Assembly: GCA_021775615.1 (NCBI GenBank)
Contig: JAJFHL010000125.1
Span: 1-64,000, forward strand
Source of the DNA: Hyphomicrobiales bacterium
GTDB lineage: Bacteria; Pseudomonadota; Alphaproteobacteria; Rhizobiales; JAJFHB01
Length of the DNA: 64,000 bases
Direction of reading: 5' to 3'
The notes under the pieces were generated by a model. That model did no database searches, was not told the origin of the DNA, and saw only the letters and a list, made by a program, of their open reading frames with translations. The position numbers were made by a program, and so were the translations under genes. Positions 51,350 to 61,277 of the stretch are shown in pieces (the stretch's first letter is position 1; every line of letters starts with the position of its first letter).

Positions 51350-51505
51350 ACCAAGGCCACGATCCATGCCATTGGCAATTCAAGTGTAACGTGTGATTAG
51401 ATCGTCCGGCGAACGGCGCGGAGGCGGCCCAAACGGAGCCGCCTCCCGCATTTCGTGCTTTGGCGCAATTGTGCGGAACATCCGAAAGCACCGGCAGCGG
51501 ACACA

Positions 51506-52528
51506 ATGGCACGCAAGACCGTTTCGATTATCTATACCGGCGGCACGTTCGGCATGCGGCCGTCCGACAGAGGATACGCGCCGGCTAGCGATCTCGGCGC
51601 ACTGATCCGCGAACGCACGCCGGAGATTGGCGCGGACACCATGCCGGCCTATGAGCTGTCGGAATACGATCCACCTCTCGACAGCGCCAATGCAACGCCG
51701 AGGCACTGGTATGAACTTGCCAGCCGGATCAGGCAATCGGGTGACCGGTTCGACGGGTTCGTTGTCATTCACGGCACAGACACCCTCGCCTACACGGCAT
51801 CTGCATTGTCGTTCCTACTTGGGGACTTCGGCAAGCCGGTGATCGTTACCGGCTCGCAAATCCCGCTCTGCGAGGTGCGCAGCGATGCCCAGCTCAACCT
51901 CATCAGCGCCATACAGGCGATAGCGACCGGGCGTCTTGAAGAAGTCTGCGTCTGTTTCGGCCGGCACATCCTGAGAGGCAACAGAACCACCAAGGTCAAC
52001 GCCACCGAGCTCGATGCGTTTGCGTCACCCAACTTTCCGCCACTGGCCGAGATCGGTACGGACCTGCGCTTTGGCGAAGGAAACGCGCTGCCGGCCGGTG
52101 CCGAACGGCTCGGCGACAGCGCGCCGGACTACCGCGACTGCGGCATCGCCGTGCTTCGGCTGTTTCCGGGCATCCCGGGCGCGCTGGTCGACGCCATGGT
52201 GGACACCGGGATTGCCGGCATGGTGTTGCGCTGTTACGGCGTTGGAACCGCACCGACATCGGATGCCGGATTCCTGGCATCGGTAAAGCGGGCTATCGAT
52301 GCGGGCGTCATCATCACCGCCGTGTCGCAATGTCAGGAAGGCAGTGTTTCACTCGGCCGATATGCTGCCGGCTCGGCTCTCCTCGATGCGGGCGTGGTCA
52401 GCGGTTTCGACATGACGTCGGAGGCGGCATTCACCAAGCTGCATGCTCTCCATGCCCTCGGCCTCGCGCCGGCACGTATCGCCGCACTCATGCAGGAGAA
52501 CCTGCGCGGGGAACTGACGGCAACCTGA
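51506..52528 (+). CDS. ansA: L-asparaginase
   Basis: IIYTGGTFGM and FVVIHGTDTLAYTASALSFLL. Confidence 0.9.
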   Translation: MARKTVSIIYTGGTFGMRPSDRGYAPASDLGALIRERTPEIGADTMPAYELSEYDPPLDSANATPRHWYELASRIRQSGDRFDGFVVIHGTDTLAYTASALSFLLGDFGKPVIVTGSQIPLCEVRSDAQLNLISAIQAIATGRLEEVCVCFGRHILRGNRTTKVNATELDAFASPNFPPLAEIGTDLRFGEGNALPAGAERLGDSAPDYRDCGIAVLRLFPGIPGALVDAMVDTGIAGMVLRCYGVGTAPTSDAGFLASVKRAIDAGVIITAVSQCQEGSVSLGRYAAGSALLDAGVVSGFDMTSEAAFTKLHALHALGLAPARIAALMQENLRGELTAT

Positions 52529-52555
52529 TCGTTGCGCAAATTCAAACCGCGACAA

Positions 52556-52583
52556 AAAAGCCCCGGATCTCTCCGGGGCTTTT
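52556..52583. terminator. bidirectional Rho-independent terminator
   Basis: AAAAGCCCCGGA-tctc-TCCGGGGCTTTT between convergent ansA and rpsI. Confidence 0.92.
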
Positions 52584-52609
52584 GATGTTTCGTAAGCGCG
52601 TTTTCAAGA

Positions 52610-53101
52610 CTACCGCTTGGAGAACTGGAAGCTCCTGCGGGCCTTGGCCTTGCCGTACTTCTTGCGCTCCACCACGCGGGAGTCTCGGGTCAGGAAGCCG
52701 CCCTTTTTGAGGACGCCGCGCAGGCCCGGCTCGTAGTGGGTCAGTGCTCTTGCAAGGCCGTGGCGCACCGCGCCGGCCTGGCCGGAGAGACCGCCACCCG
52801 AGACAGTGCAGACGATGTCATACTGGTCCTTGCGCTCGGCCGCGATCATCGGCTGCTGCAGCACCATGCGCAGAACCGGCCTGGCAAAGTACTTTTCGAA
52901 TTCTCGGCCGTTCACGGTGACCCGTCCGGCGCCCGGCTTGATCCAGACGCGGGCGACCGCGTTCTTGCGCTTGCCGGTGGCATAGGCCCGGCCCTGGGCA
53001 TCGATCTTGGGTTCGTAGACGATCGGCGCTGCTTCAGCGGCAACATCGCCGCCAAGCGCTTCGGCCAGATCTTCCAGCTTGGTTGCTTCCTCGTCGGCCA
53101 C
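52610..53101 (-). CDS. rpsI: 30S ribosomal protein S9
   Basis: [18 protein letters not shown] ... [20 protein letters not shown]. Confidence 0.97.
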   Translation of the reverse strand: MADEEATKLEDLAEALGGDVAAEAAPIVYEPKIDAQGRAYATGKRKNAVARVWIKPGAGRVTVNGREFEKYFARPVLRMVLQQPMIAAERKDQYDIVCTVSGGGLSGQAGAVRHGLARALTHYEPGLRGVLKKGGFLTRDSRVVERKKYGKAKARRSFQFSKR

Positions 53102-53103
53102 GG

Positions 53104-53568
53104 CTAGTTCCTCTTCACATTCTTGGGGTTGAGAGCGGCAACATCGAGCGTTTCGGGCTGTTGCGCTTCATGCGGATGCTCGGCGCCCGCATACACCCGC
53201 AGGCCTTTGAGCTGCTGGTTGGACAAGGGGCCGCCCGGCATCATCCGTGTGATCGCCTTTTCGACGACCCGTTCGGGATGCTTGCCATCGAGGATCTGGT
53301 GCGCCTTGCGCTCCTTGATGCCGCCGGGATAACCGGTGTGCCAGTAGTAGGTCTTGTCGGCGCGCTTGTTGCCGGTCAGCACAATCTTGTCAGCATTGAC
53401 GATGATGACATTGTCACCACAATCAATGTGCGGCGTGAACATAGGCTTGTGCTTGCCGCGCAGACGGGTCACCACCAGCGCCGCAAGGCGCCCGACGACG
53501 AGGCCTTCAGCGTCGATCAGCAGCCATTTCTTGTCCACATCCGCGGGCTTTGCAGAATAGGTTCTCAT
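53104..53568 (-). CDS. rplM: 50S ribosomal protein L13
   Basis: [53 protein letters not shown]. Confidence 0.97.
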   Translation of the reverse strand: MRTYSAKPADVDKKWLLIDAEGLVVGRLAALVVTRLRGKHKPMFTPHIDCGDNVIIVNADKIVLTGNKRADKTYYWHTGYPGGIKERKAHQILDGKHPERVVEKAITRMMPGGPLSNQQLKGLRVYAGAEHPHEAQQPETLDVAALNPKNVKRN

Positions 53569-53586
53569 GTTTGGCTCTCATGTTGA

Positions 53587-53621
53587 GTTCGCTCCCTTGC
53601 GTTCGGGAGCCGCTTGCGAAC
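53587..53621 (-). promoter_or_regulatory. candidate rplM leader hairpin
   Basis: On - strand GTTC-(GCAAGCG)-GCTCCC-loop-GGGAGC-GAAC immediately upstream of rplM. Confidence 0.5.
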
Positions 53622-53752
53622 CAATGCTGGCCGGCAAGCCGAATATCGGCAGGCTTCTAACCCAGCCCCACACTTCCGTCAACAGATAAGTGCTGGAAAT
53701 TTCCGTTTGATGTCAGATGGTTATTTGCATGGTATTATATTACCGTATTCAC

Positions 53753-54202
53753 CTAACGCTGTCGTGGCAGGGCGTATGTGCATGAACACACCGCGAGCAA
53801 TTCACCGTCTTCAGCGCCTGCAATACGGACATGACACACCGAAAGGGTCTTACCCGGTTTCACGAGTTCGGTTGTTGCCAGAACATCACCGGGTGCGGGC
53901 TTTCTGAGGAAGTCCATCTGCAGGCTCGTCGTGACGGCGCCCGTGGCCGCTTCTCCGAACGCTCCCAACAGCACGACATAGGCACCGATGTCCGCGAGCG
54001 CCATCAGCGCCGGCCCCTGAATGGTACCGCCGGGCCGCAAGTTTCTGGCATCATACTTGAGACGGACGCGGGACAGCTGTGTCGTGACGTCCTCGGTCAC
54101 ATAGAGGCTCCTGCCGCGTGCGACCTGGGGAAAGTCGGTGGCGAAGTAGGCCTCAATCTGGGGAATGTCCCAGATCGGTGCGGCGTCGGTGGTGTCGGTC
54201 AT
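53753..54202 (-). CDS. PaaI family hotdog thioesterase
   Basis: GGTIQGPALMALADIGAYVVLLGAFGEAATGAVTTSLQMDFLRKPAPGDVLATTEL. Confidence 0.88.
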   Translation of the reverse strand: MTDTTDAAPIWDIPQIEAYFATDFPQVARGRSLYVTEDVTTQLSRVRLKYDARNLRPGGTIQGPALMALADIGAYVVLLGAFGEAATGAVTTSLQMDFLRKPAPGDVLATTELVKPGKTLSVCHVRIAGAEDGELLAVCSCTYALPRQR

Positions 54203-54277
54203 GGCTGCACGCCCCGTTTGTTCAACGAGGCGGCAACCTAGATATGTGAGGGCGAATTCTCAATAGCGCAGTTGCGC

Positions 54278-54628
54278 TCAGTGATACTGCGCATACCACC
54301 AGCTGAGCCGGTTGATGCGCTGCCAGTAGCTCGACTGCAGGCAGTTGAACGCATAGCCGCACCGGTTGCGGCCGCTCAGCCAGTTGATCTGCTCGCGCTT
54401 TATGGTCTGACGCGCCCGATAGGGCACCGCGTAGTCATTCATCAAGGAGTAGTACTGACCCGCCATGTTGCTGTCGAGGGTGCCGAGTTCGCCGCTCTGG
54501 CAGATCGCCACCTCGGAGGGGAGCCTTGCGTAGCTGCAGTTGAAACTCGGCGCGCCGGCCTCGGCCGCCTGAGGAGCAAGCATTGTCCAGGCGAGTGCCG
54601 CAACTGCAATAAACCCTGTCTTGTTCAT
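54278..54628 (-). CDS. secreted LprI/DUF1311-like protein
   Basis: Signal peptide; SFNCSYARLPSEVAICQSGELGTLDSNMAGQYYSL. Confidence 0.75.
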   Translation of the reverse strand: MNKTGFIAVAALAWTMLAPQAAEAGAPSFNCSYARLPSEVAICQSGELGTLDSNMAGQYYSLMNDYAVPYRARQTIKREQINWLSGRNRCGYAFNCLQSSYWQRINRLSWWYAQYH

Positions 54629-54724
54629 GGTGTCCCTCTCTTGCTGTCCGTTCGGCGGCCATGCCGCATCCTCATCCGATGACGCCAAGATGGGTACAGG
54701 GACCATAACCTGATGTGAGTTGCA

Positions 54725-54958
54725 TCACAGCTCGCGGCCATATGAGACGAGCTTTGCTCTCAGGTCCGCCGCGGCCGCTGTGCTGCCGGCGTCGAGCGCA
54801 AAGACATAGGCCTGGGTGAAGAAGAAGCAGGCCCGGTCGATCTCGCCATTCGCCTCGGCGTTCAGGCCGGCTTCCGCATAGAGATCCGACAGGCCCGCGA
54901 AATCCCCCGAGGCATGACCTGCAAGGATGCGCATATTGAGGTCGCCGTTGCCTGACAT
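54725..54958 (-). CDS. small hypothetical protein (77 aa)
   Basis: Complete ORF immediately downstream of the Rieske oxygenase gene. Confidence 0.6.
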   Translation of the reverse strand: MSGNGDLNMRILAGHASGDFAGLSDLYAEAGLNAEANGEIDRACFFFTQAYVFALDAGSTAAAADLRAKLVSYGREL

Positions 54959-54970
54959 CGGTCCGACCGG

Positions 54971-56125
54971 TCAACCGGTTTCGAAACGGCCGGCCACCCA
55001 GTGATGGAAGCAATGGGTGGCCGTATCCATCACCGGTGAGAACTTGCCACCGTCAAATGCCGGGGCATGCCGGCCCTGCTGCATTCCTTCAATGACGAAT
55101 ACGTCTTCTGCAAAGACCTCGTTCCATGCCGCCGCATGTGCGGCGCGCAAATCGCCCATGGCGTCGCCGCACATGTCCTCGCTGGCGTAGTAGATCTCGA
55201 TGTACTCCCGGGTGGTTCCGACATCCAGCGGCTCAAGATGGATGACGAAGAAATGATCTCGGTGGACACCCAGTTGCACATTGGGGAAAAGAGCGATGTA
55301 TTCGGCCGCCGCATCCCATTTGGATGACAGGCCGGCAAAGTCCGCAAAGCGCCGGCCGGTGGCGTCGAGCTGAGGGTTGTAGACTTGGGTGCCCTGCCCC
55401 GAATAGGCATTGGTTTCGACAATATTGTAATGGTCCTCAAGCTTTGAATAACTGTTGAGGCCCGGGTGGACCCAGGGCAGATGATAGCTCTCGCAGAAGT
55501 TCTCGACCGCCAGCTTCCAGTTGCACTTGACCTCGAACGTCAGGGACGAGTTCGGACCGCCGTGAAAGACCTGCTTTCCGTCGAACTCGCTCCAACGCTC
55601 CATCAGGTGGCCTGCATAGTCGTCGAATTCCGACGCATCGCCGGATATGTTGACGAAGATAACGTCCATCCAGACCTTCGAACGCACTTCAAAAAGGCCA
55701 AGTCCGTCGCGATCGATGTCGGGATGGGTGTTGCGACCGACCCCGCCCACATGCGGCGTGGATCGCAGCGCGCCGTCAAGCTCGTAGCACCATGAATGAT
55801 AGGGGCAGCGGATGACGCTTTTGAACGTCGTCGGCTCTTCGATCAGTTTCATGCCGCGATGACGGCAGACATTCTGGAAAACGCGAACCTGGCCCTGCCG
55901 GTCGCGCACCGTCAAAAGCGGAATGCCGGCAAAGGTCACGGGCCTGGCGTCACCGGGCTTCGGAATGTCCTTGCCGAAGCCGATGCAGGACCAGTTCTTT
56001 TCGAACACGGTCTTTTTCTCAAGCTCAAAGAGTTCCGGATCGGTGTAGAACGCGTTTGGCAATCCGCGCGCCTTTTCCACCGGGGCCATGACAGCTGAGA
56101 GTTCCGACTGATTGAGCCGCTTCAT
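54971..56125 (-). CDS. Rieske-type ring-hydroxylating / choline-monooxygenase-like oxygenase alpha subunit
   Basis: CRHRGMKLIEEP...CPYHSWCYELDG Rieske motif and CESYHLPWVHP mononuclear-Fe region. Confidence 0.9.
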   Translation of the reverse strand: MKRLNQSELSAVMAPVEKARGLPNAFYTDPELFELEKKTVFEKNWSCIGFGKDIPKPGDARPVTFAGIPLLTVRDRQGQVRVFQNVCRHRGMKLIEEPTTFKSVIRCPYHSWCYELDGALRSTPHVGGVGRNTHPDIDRDGLGLFEVRSKVWMDVIFVNISGDASEFDDYAGHLMERWSEFDGKQVFHGGPNSSLTFEVKCNWKLAVENFCESYHLPWVHPGLNSYSKLEDHYNIVETNAYSGQGTQVYNPQLDATGRRFADFAGLSSKWDAAAEYIALFPNVQLGVHRDHFFVIHLEPLDVGTTREYIEIYYASEDMCGDAMGDLRAAHAAAWNEVFAEDVFVIEGMQQGRHAPAFDGGKFSPVMDTATHCFHHWVAGRFETG

Positions 56126-56233
56126 TGATCGATCCCCAACATTCCGGTCTTCTCCCCGGAATATCGTCCGTACCAATCGCTTCCTCAATAGCCATAATGA
56201 GCAGTTGCCGGTTGATTTCAGATCAACCCTACA

Positions 56234-57136
56234 TCAACTCAGTGCCGCCTGATCCGCCAGCCAGTCCCGCAAGGTCCGGGCGGCGGGACTGAGCGGCCGC
56301 TTTGAATCCCAGGTGACATAAAAAGCACCCGGCGCCGCTACCTGCATGTCCGTGAACCGCACCAGCTTGCCGGCATCCAGCAATGGCTTGACCTGGCTGT
56401 GCCAGCCAAGAGCGACGCCCTGATTGTCGCGCGCCGCCTGCAACGCGATGATGTAATTGTTGAACTTGTGCGACTTGGTTCCGGCTCGGGGCAGCCCTGC
56501 CCGGCTCAGCCACTCATCCCAGTCAATCCATTCGGCGTCGACCCCATGCAGCCGCAGCAGCGGCAGGGTGCTCAGCGCATCGGTCCCGGTGTCTGCGTAT
56601 TCGCCCGCAAATCCGGGGCCGCAGACCGGGTATATGATGTCGCCGAACAGTTCCTGTACATCTTCACCCGGCCAGCGGCCGCCGCCGTAACGAACACGCA
56701 GATCGATATTGGGATGGTTCAGGTCGTCCGCTGTGTCGGAAATCTGATGGTTGACCGTAATGTCATGATGCAGGCGCCAGAACGAACCCAGCCGCGGCAT
56801 CAGCCACAGGGACGCGAACGCGGTTGTTGCCCCAACGGTGACCGCCGGTGTCCGGTTCCGGTTCCGAATTGCGTCAAACACCTCCGCCGCACGGCTGAAA
56901 CTGTGCGACAGAACCGAGAAAAGGTCTTCCCCGGCCGCCGTCAGGAGCACGCCCCGATGCACCCGTTTGAAAAGCTCCGTGCCGGCTTCCTGCTCAAGAA
57001 TCTTGATCTGCCGGCTGACGGCGCCAGGGGTCACGTTCAGCTCGCGCGCAGCGTCCTTGAAGCTCAGATGGCGCGCCGATGCCTCGAACACGGCGAGCGA
57101 CGTAAGCGACGGCAGATTGTAGTAGCGGCTTACCAT
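56234..57136 (-). CDS. LysR family transcriptional regulator (GcvA-like)
   Basis: LPSLTSLAVFEASARHLSFKDAARELNVTPGAVSRQIKILEQEAGTELFKR. Confidence 0.92.
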   Translation of the reverse strand: MVSRYYNLPSLTSLAVFEASARHLSFKDAARELNVTPGAVSRQIKILEQEAGTELFKRVHRGVLLTAAGEDLFSVLSHSFSRAAEVFDAIRNRNRTPAVTVGATTAFASLWLMPRLGSFWRLHHDITVNHQISDTADDLNHPNIDLRVRYGGGRWPGEDVQELFGDIIYPVCGPGFAGEYADTGTDALSTLPLLRLHGVDAEWIDWDEWLSRAGLPRAGTKSHKFNNYIIALQAARDNQGVALGWHSQVKPLLDAGKLVRFTDMQVAAPGAFYVTWDSKRPLSPAARTLRDWLADQAALS

Positions 57137-57331
57137 TATCGCTCTTTATTCACATATGCCTCTCGGCAACGATCACCCGATCGGTGTTTGTGTCAATCAC
57201 ATAGTTTGCAGGCGATAACCGGGTGAGGACGCGGCGTTGCCAATTTCACGTTGCCCAACCAGAGCCCCGCGTATATCTGCTTACTCGGGTCTACGAGTTG
57301 GCACCATTTCAGAGCACGAGCGGAGAACCAT

Positions 57332-57895
57332 ATGAACACCACATCACCGACGCTTCCCGCAGGCGGCAGAGCACATGTACTGGTCACCGCTGCACTTGTG
57401 GTGCTGTTTGCCGGATTTGCCCTGTGGAGCCATCAGGTCCACGCACAAACGAGCCCGGCCACCTCGGTCCTGGAACAGATTGACCTTACCGAAGACGCCG
57501 CGAAGAGTGCCTTGCGCGCCTATATGGAATTGCGAGCCGACTACAAGGACCAGGCTCCTGCCGGTTCAGATGCGCAGACCTTTGCGCAGGCCCTGATCGC
57601 GCGCGGTGCACTGGCATCGGCACTGGCCAGGCACGGCTTCACCGACACCAACACTTGGTACCGTACGCTGACCAGCTTCATTATCGCCCACTCGGCCGGC
57701 GTCGACGGCAAGATGGCCGAGATGCAGAAGTCGATGCAGCAATTGCGCGACACACCGAACCTGCCCGAAGCAACCAAAGAGCAGATGATTGCGCAACTCA
57801 GCGCACTTCTGCCGTCGGAACAGAATGTCGAGGTCGCAAAGTCGGTTGCGAGCGATCCGGAGTTCGCATCGATAATCGAAGAAATCCGCAACTGA
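57332..57895 (+). CDS. secreted/anchored helical hypothetical protein
   Basis: N-terminal hydrophobic segment, complete ORF. Confidence 0.65.
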   Translation: MNTTSPTLPAGGRAHVLVTAALVVLFAGFALWSHQVHAQTSPATSVLEQIDLTEDAAKSALRAYMELRADYKDQAPAGSDAQTFAQALIARGALASALARHGFTDTNTWYRTLTSFIIAHSAGVDGKMAEMQKSMQQLRDTPNLPEATKEQMIAQLSALLPSEQNVEVAKSVASDPEFASIIEEIRN

Positions 57896-58010
57896 CGCGA
57901 CACGCCGATTAACTCTTCCTAGAGCACGCCCGCGTTATTCTTCCGCCATAAGGGACGCTCCCGGTGTGGTCGGTCGCACCCTCATGAGCGTTAGTGTGGG
58001 TTGAGTTGGA

Positions 58011-58784
58011 ATGAGTGCGGTTGACACTTCGCCAATGCCGCGGCGGCAGACGCTTTCCGTCACCGTGAAGGCTGTCGACAACCACCTTGTGGCCGGTGCC
58101 GCTTTAATGACCGTATGTGGTTTCGTTGTCGAATTCGTCTATTTTTTTACCGGCGACAGTTCGCAGTTCGCACTGTACCCGATCATCAGTCTCGACCACT
58201 CCCAGAACCTGCCGACGTGGTATCTTTCAGGCCTTCTGGCGCTGTGCGCGCTCATCAGTTCGATCCTGCTTGCGTCCTGCGGTGATCGGCCCTGGCAGAG
58301 GCTGAAATGGAGCGGTGCGGTTTGCGTCTTCGGCGTCCTGTGCCTTGCCGCCTTCACCGATCTTTGGGGCATAGTGCAACATGTCTGGAACCTCCTGTTT
58401 CATTCCGACGGCCTGGATCGCATGCTGCTGGGATATCCGGTCACAACGGCTTTTCTCATAGCTCTGCTTTTCGCACCATTTTGCCTGGTCGTCGTGTCCG
58501 CAATTCTGGCAGCACTGGCTTGGCGGCATGCCGAGCGGCCAATCCGTTTGATGACCCTGGTTACCGCCGGTGCCCTGGGCGGCGCCTTTGCCTGCCACTC
58601 ATGGCTGATGCCAATGCTTGAACGGGCAGACGGCCCGGCCGCTGCCGACCTGCTCCTGCCGCTGCTTGGAGTGGCCAAGAGTTCACTTTGCATTCTCGGC
58701 GTATCGGTTCTGCTTGCCATCCTGGCGAGGCTCGTGTCCGCCCGGGATCTGGAACTCAGGCTGGCCGCGGGTTCGGAAACATGA
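58011..58784 (+). CDS. multi-TM hypothetical protein
   Basis: Several hydrophobic segments; stop overlaps next ATG. Confidence 0.7.
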   Translation: MSAVDTSPMPRRQTLSVTVKAVDNHLVAGAALMTVCGFVVEFVYFFTGDSSQFALYPIISLDHSQNLPTWYLSGLLALCALISSILLASCGDRPWQRLKWSGAVCVFGVLCLAAFTDLWGIVQHVWNLLFHSDGLDRMLLGYPVTTAFLIALLFAPFCLVVVSAILAALAWRHAERPIRLMTLVTAGALGGAFACHSWLMPMLERADGPAAADLLLPLLGVAKSSLCILGVSVLLAILARLVSARDLELRLAAGSET

Positions 58785-59512
58785 CCTGCGAACCGGCACC
58801 CAGGATCGCCGTTCGATGGCTGCCGCTTCACTGGTGGCTTTACGGGGGGCTCGCCATAATTCTGACGCTGGGACTGATTTCCGAAGTGCTCCTCAATGTC
58901 GCGCAGGTAAGAAACAGCTTCGGGTGGGTCCGCTTTTTCAACCTGAGCTATGAAGGCAATCTGCCAACCTTGTACTCGGCGCTGCTGCTGCTCGCATGTT
59001 CGGGTCTGCTGGCGATCATCGGCGCCATCACCCGGGCGGACGACAAGCCCTACGGCATTCACTGGTACGGCCTGTCGGCAGTCTTTCTATACATCTCCGT
59101 CGATGAAGCGGTGATCATTCACGAGGCACTGAACGAGCCGCTGCGCGACGCGTTCAATCTGGGCGGAGCGCTCTACTTTGCCTGGGTGATCCCGTTTGCA
59201 ATCGGCCTTCTCATTCTGTGCGCACTCTATTTTCGTTTCTGGCTCAAGCTGCCTTTTTCAGTGCGCATGCAGTTTGCCTTGGCCGCAGCAATCTTTGTTG
59301 GCGGGGCCATGGGCACCGAACTGCCGATCAGCGCTTGGTACGATGTCAACGGTGGATCGAATCTGACCTATGGGCTCCTTAATCTGCTTCAGGAGGGTCT
59401 CGAGATCCTGGGTGTCTCCATATTCCTGTCTGGTCTGCTGCGATACATCGGCGAGTGTCATGGTCCCCTTTCCATTACATTTTCCAAGGCTTCGTCCAAC
59501 CTGCCCGCCTGA
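58781..59512 (+). CDS. multi-TM hypothetical protein with ISVDEAVIIHE motif
   Basis: ATGA overlap with upstream gene; several TM segments. Confidence 0.75.
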   Translation: MTCEPAPRIAVRWLPLHWWLYGGLAIILTLGLISEVLLNVAQVRNSFGWVRFFNLSYEGNLPTLYSALLLLACSGLLAIIGAITRADDKPYGIHWYGLSAVFLYISVDEAVIIHEALNEPLRDAFNLGGALYFAWVIPFAIGLLILCALYFRFWLKLPFSVRMQFALAAAIFVGGAMGTELPISAWYDVNGGSNLTYGLLNLLQEGLEILGVSIFLSGLLRYIGECHGPLSITFSKASSNLPA

Positions 59513-59641
59513 TCGCCCGCGCAAAATTAACCCTTCATTAACCGTGCCTGCGCAAGCCTGTCCGACGGTGTTGGGGCGTATCCTTACGGCAGTCATGCAT
59601 GGGCGGCATCCCACAACCGACCCTTGCTGTGGATCTGCAGC

Positions 59642-61141
59642 ATGTTCGAGAAATTTCTCTCCGATACGCGGGGCGTCGTCGCCCTCATATTCGGTCTGGC
59701 ACTCATTCCCCTCATTGTTGCCATCGGCATTGCCGTGGATTACAGCCGCGGGTCGTTGCTTCAGGCCAAGATTGCCGCAGCGATCGACGCCGCCGGCCTT
59801 GCCGCCGGACGTTCCGCAAACACCGACGATCTCGAGCAGGTCGTCAGCACATTCTTTCATGCAAATTTCAACACAGCGAGCATGCCTGTTTCGAATGTCT
59901 CGACAACCGTTTCTACCGACGGGGCGACCGGGACGATCACGGTCACGAGTTCTGCCTCACTTGAAACGTCCTTCCTGAGGATCGTGGGCATCGACGAAAT
60001 ACCGGTGTCCGCCACGACAGTGATATCGCGCACGACCTATCCGATTGATCTCGTCTTCTCCATCGATATCTCCGGCTCGATGAGCAATTCCGCGGTATCC
60101 GGCGGAAGCCGCATCGAAGCCGCGCAGACCGCCGCAAACACTCTCCTCGACACGCTCTATGGAACGGACGCTTCCAGCACAGACATCAAGATCGGTCTGG
60201 TGCCCTGGAGCAGCATGGTGAATGTTACCGACGGCAACGCTTTCAATGACACGAACTCCGTCGGTGTTTCCACCTTCACAAACCCCATTAACGGGGAGCT
60301 CCAGTCAGAAGTGTATATGGCGAACAACTCGCAGGTGCCGCTCCTGTTCGAGCCGCCGAACAACTGGAAAGGCTGTGTTTATGCCCGCTACATCGATGGT
60401 CAGCCGAATGCGGATCAGGGCGATGCTCAGGACCATCCCGGTACATATGGAATAATGGAGTGGGCCGGATGGGAGCCTCCAGGCGCCGATACCGACGGCG
60501 AAGATCCCGACCCGCCCAGCAAAAAGAAGAAGAAAAAGAAAAAGAAGAAAAAGAAGAAAAAGAAGTCACACCACGTTCCAGATTTCGACATTGGCATCAT
60601 CGGAACGGCGTATGCGGCCGGCGGCAGCGACAACTCTCCATGCCCGAATTCCAAGATTACCCCGCTGCGTCACGACAAGGCCGGGATCGTTGCGGCGATC
60701 GAAGACCTTTCCGCCGGCGGCGCGACAGACATTGCGCAGGGACTTGTGTGGGCGTGGCGCGTGCTCATGCCCGGCGAACCGTTTTCGGAATCCGAACCCG
60801 TGTCGGACCCGATACCATACCGCGCGATTGTTCTGCTCACTGACGGTGCACAAGTCGGGACCTCAGGAGATGCCTACAAAGGCGTATTCGGAACCGACTC
60901 AAGCGCTCGCGACCAAATGGACGCGCGCCTGCGTCTGGTCGCCGAAGCGATCAAGGCGCAGGGGATCAACATTTATGCGATCCAGTTCGCCAACGGTTCG
61001 TCAGAGCTTCAGGACCTGATGGAAGAGGTCGCCACTGAGCCGAACAGCCCCTACTACCACTACGCACCGGACGGCGATGCCCTTGAACAGATTTTCGAAC
61101 TCATCGGCAGCGAGGTCGCAAAACTGCGGATCGTGCAGTAG
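59642..61141 (+). CDS. TadE/TadG-like pilus assembly protein with VWA domain
   Basis: N-term DTRGVVALIFGLALIPLIVAIGIAVDYSRG; VFSIDISGSMSNS MIDAS; poly-Lys tract. Confidence 0.88.
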   Translation: MFEKFLSDTRGVVALIFGLALIPLIVAIGIAVDYSRGSLLQAKIAAAIDAAGLAAGRSANTDDLEQVVSTFFHANFNTASMPVSNVSTTVSTDGATGTITVTSSASLETSFLRIVGIDEIPVSATTVISRTTYPIDLVFSIDISGSMSNSAVSGGSRIEAAQTAANTLLDTLYGTDASSTDIKIGLVPWSSMVNVTDGNAFNDTNSVGVSTFTNPINGELQSEVYMANNSQVPLLFEPPNNWKGCVYARYIDGQPNADQGDAQDHPGTYGIMEWAGWEPPGADTDGEDPDPPSKKKKKKKKKKKKKKKSHHVPDFDIGIIGTAYAAGGSDNSPCPNSKITPLRHDKAGIVAAIEDLSAGGATDIAQGLVWAWRVLMPGEPFSESEPVSDPIPYRAIVLLTDGAQVGTSGDAYKGVFGTDSSARDQMDARLRLVAEAIKAQGINIYAIQFANGSSELQDLMEEVATEPNSPYYHYAPDGDALEQIFELIGSEVAKLRIVQ

Positions 61142-61277
61142 CCAGAGATTGCGGATGCTCCAGCATCGCTCTGCCGGCGCCATGGAAACTGCCTCCATGG
61201 GCCGCACCTGTGAAGCGGGTTAACGGCGCCAAAATGTGCTATTGACGGGGCGTAATGAAAAATTCGGATCCAGGATA

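Noticed and set aside
60460-60843. Alternative-frame ORF with a Glu/Lys repeat across the poly-Lys tract
   Set aside because: It is only the shifted reading of the AAA/AAG tract; the TadG/VWA frame has clear domain motifs on both sides.
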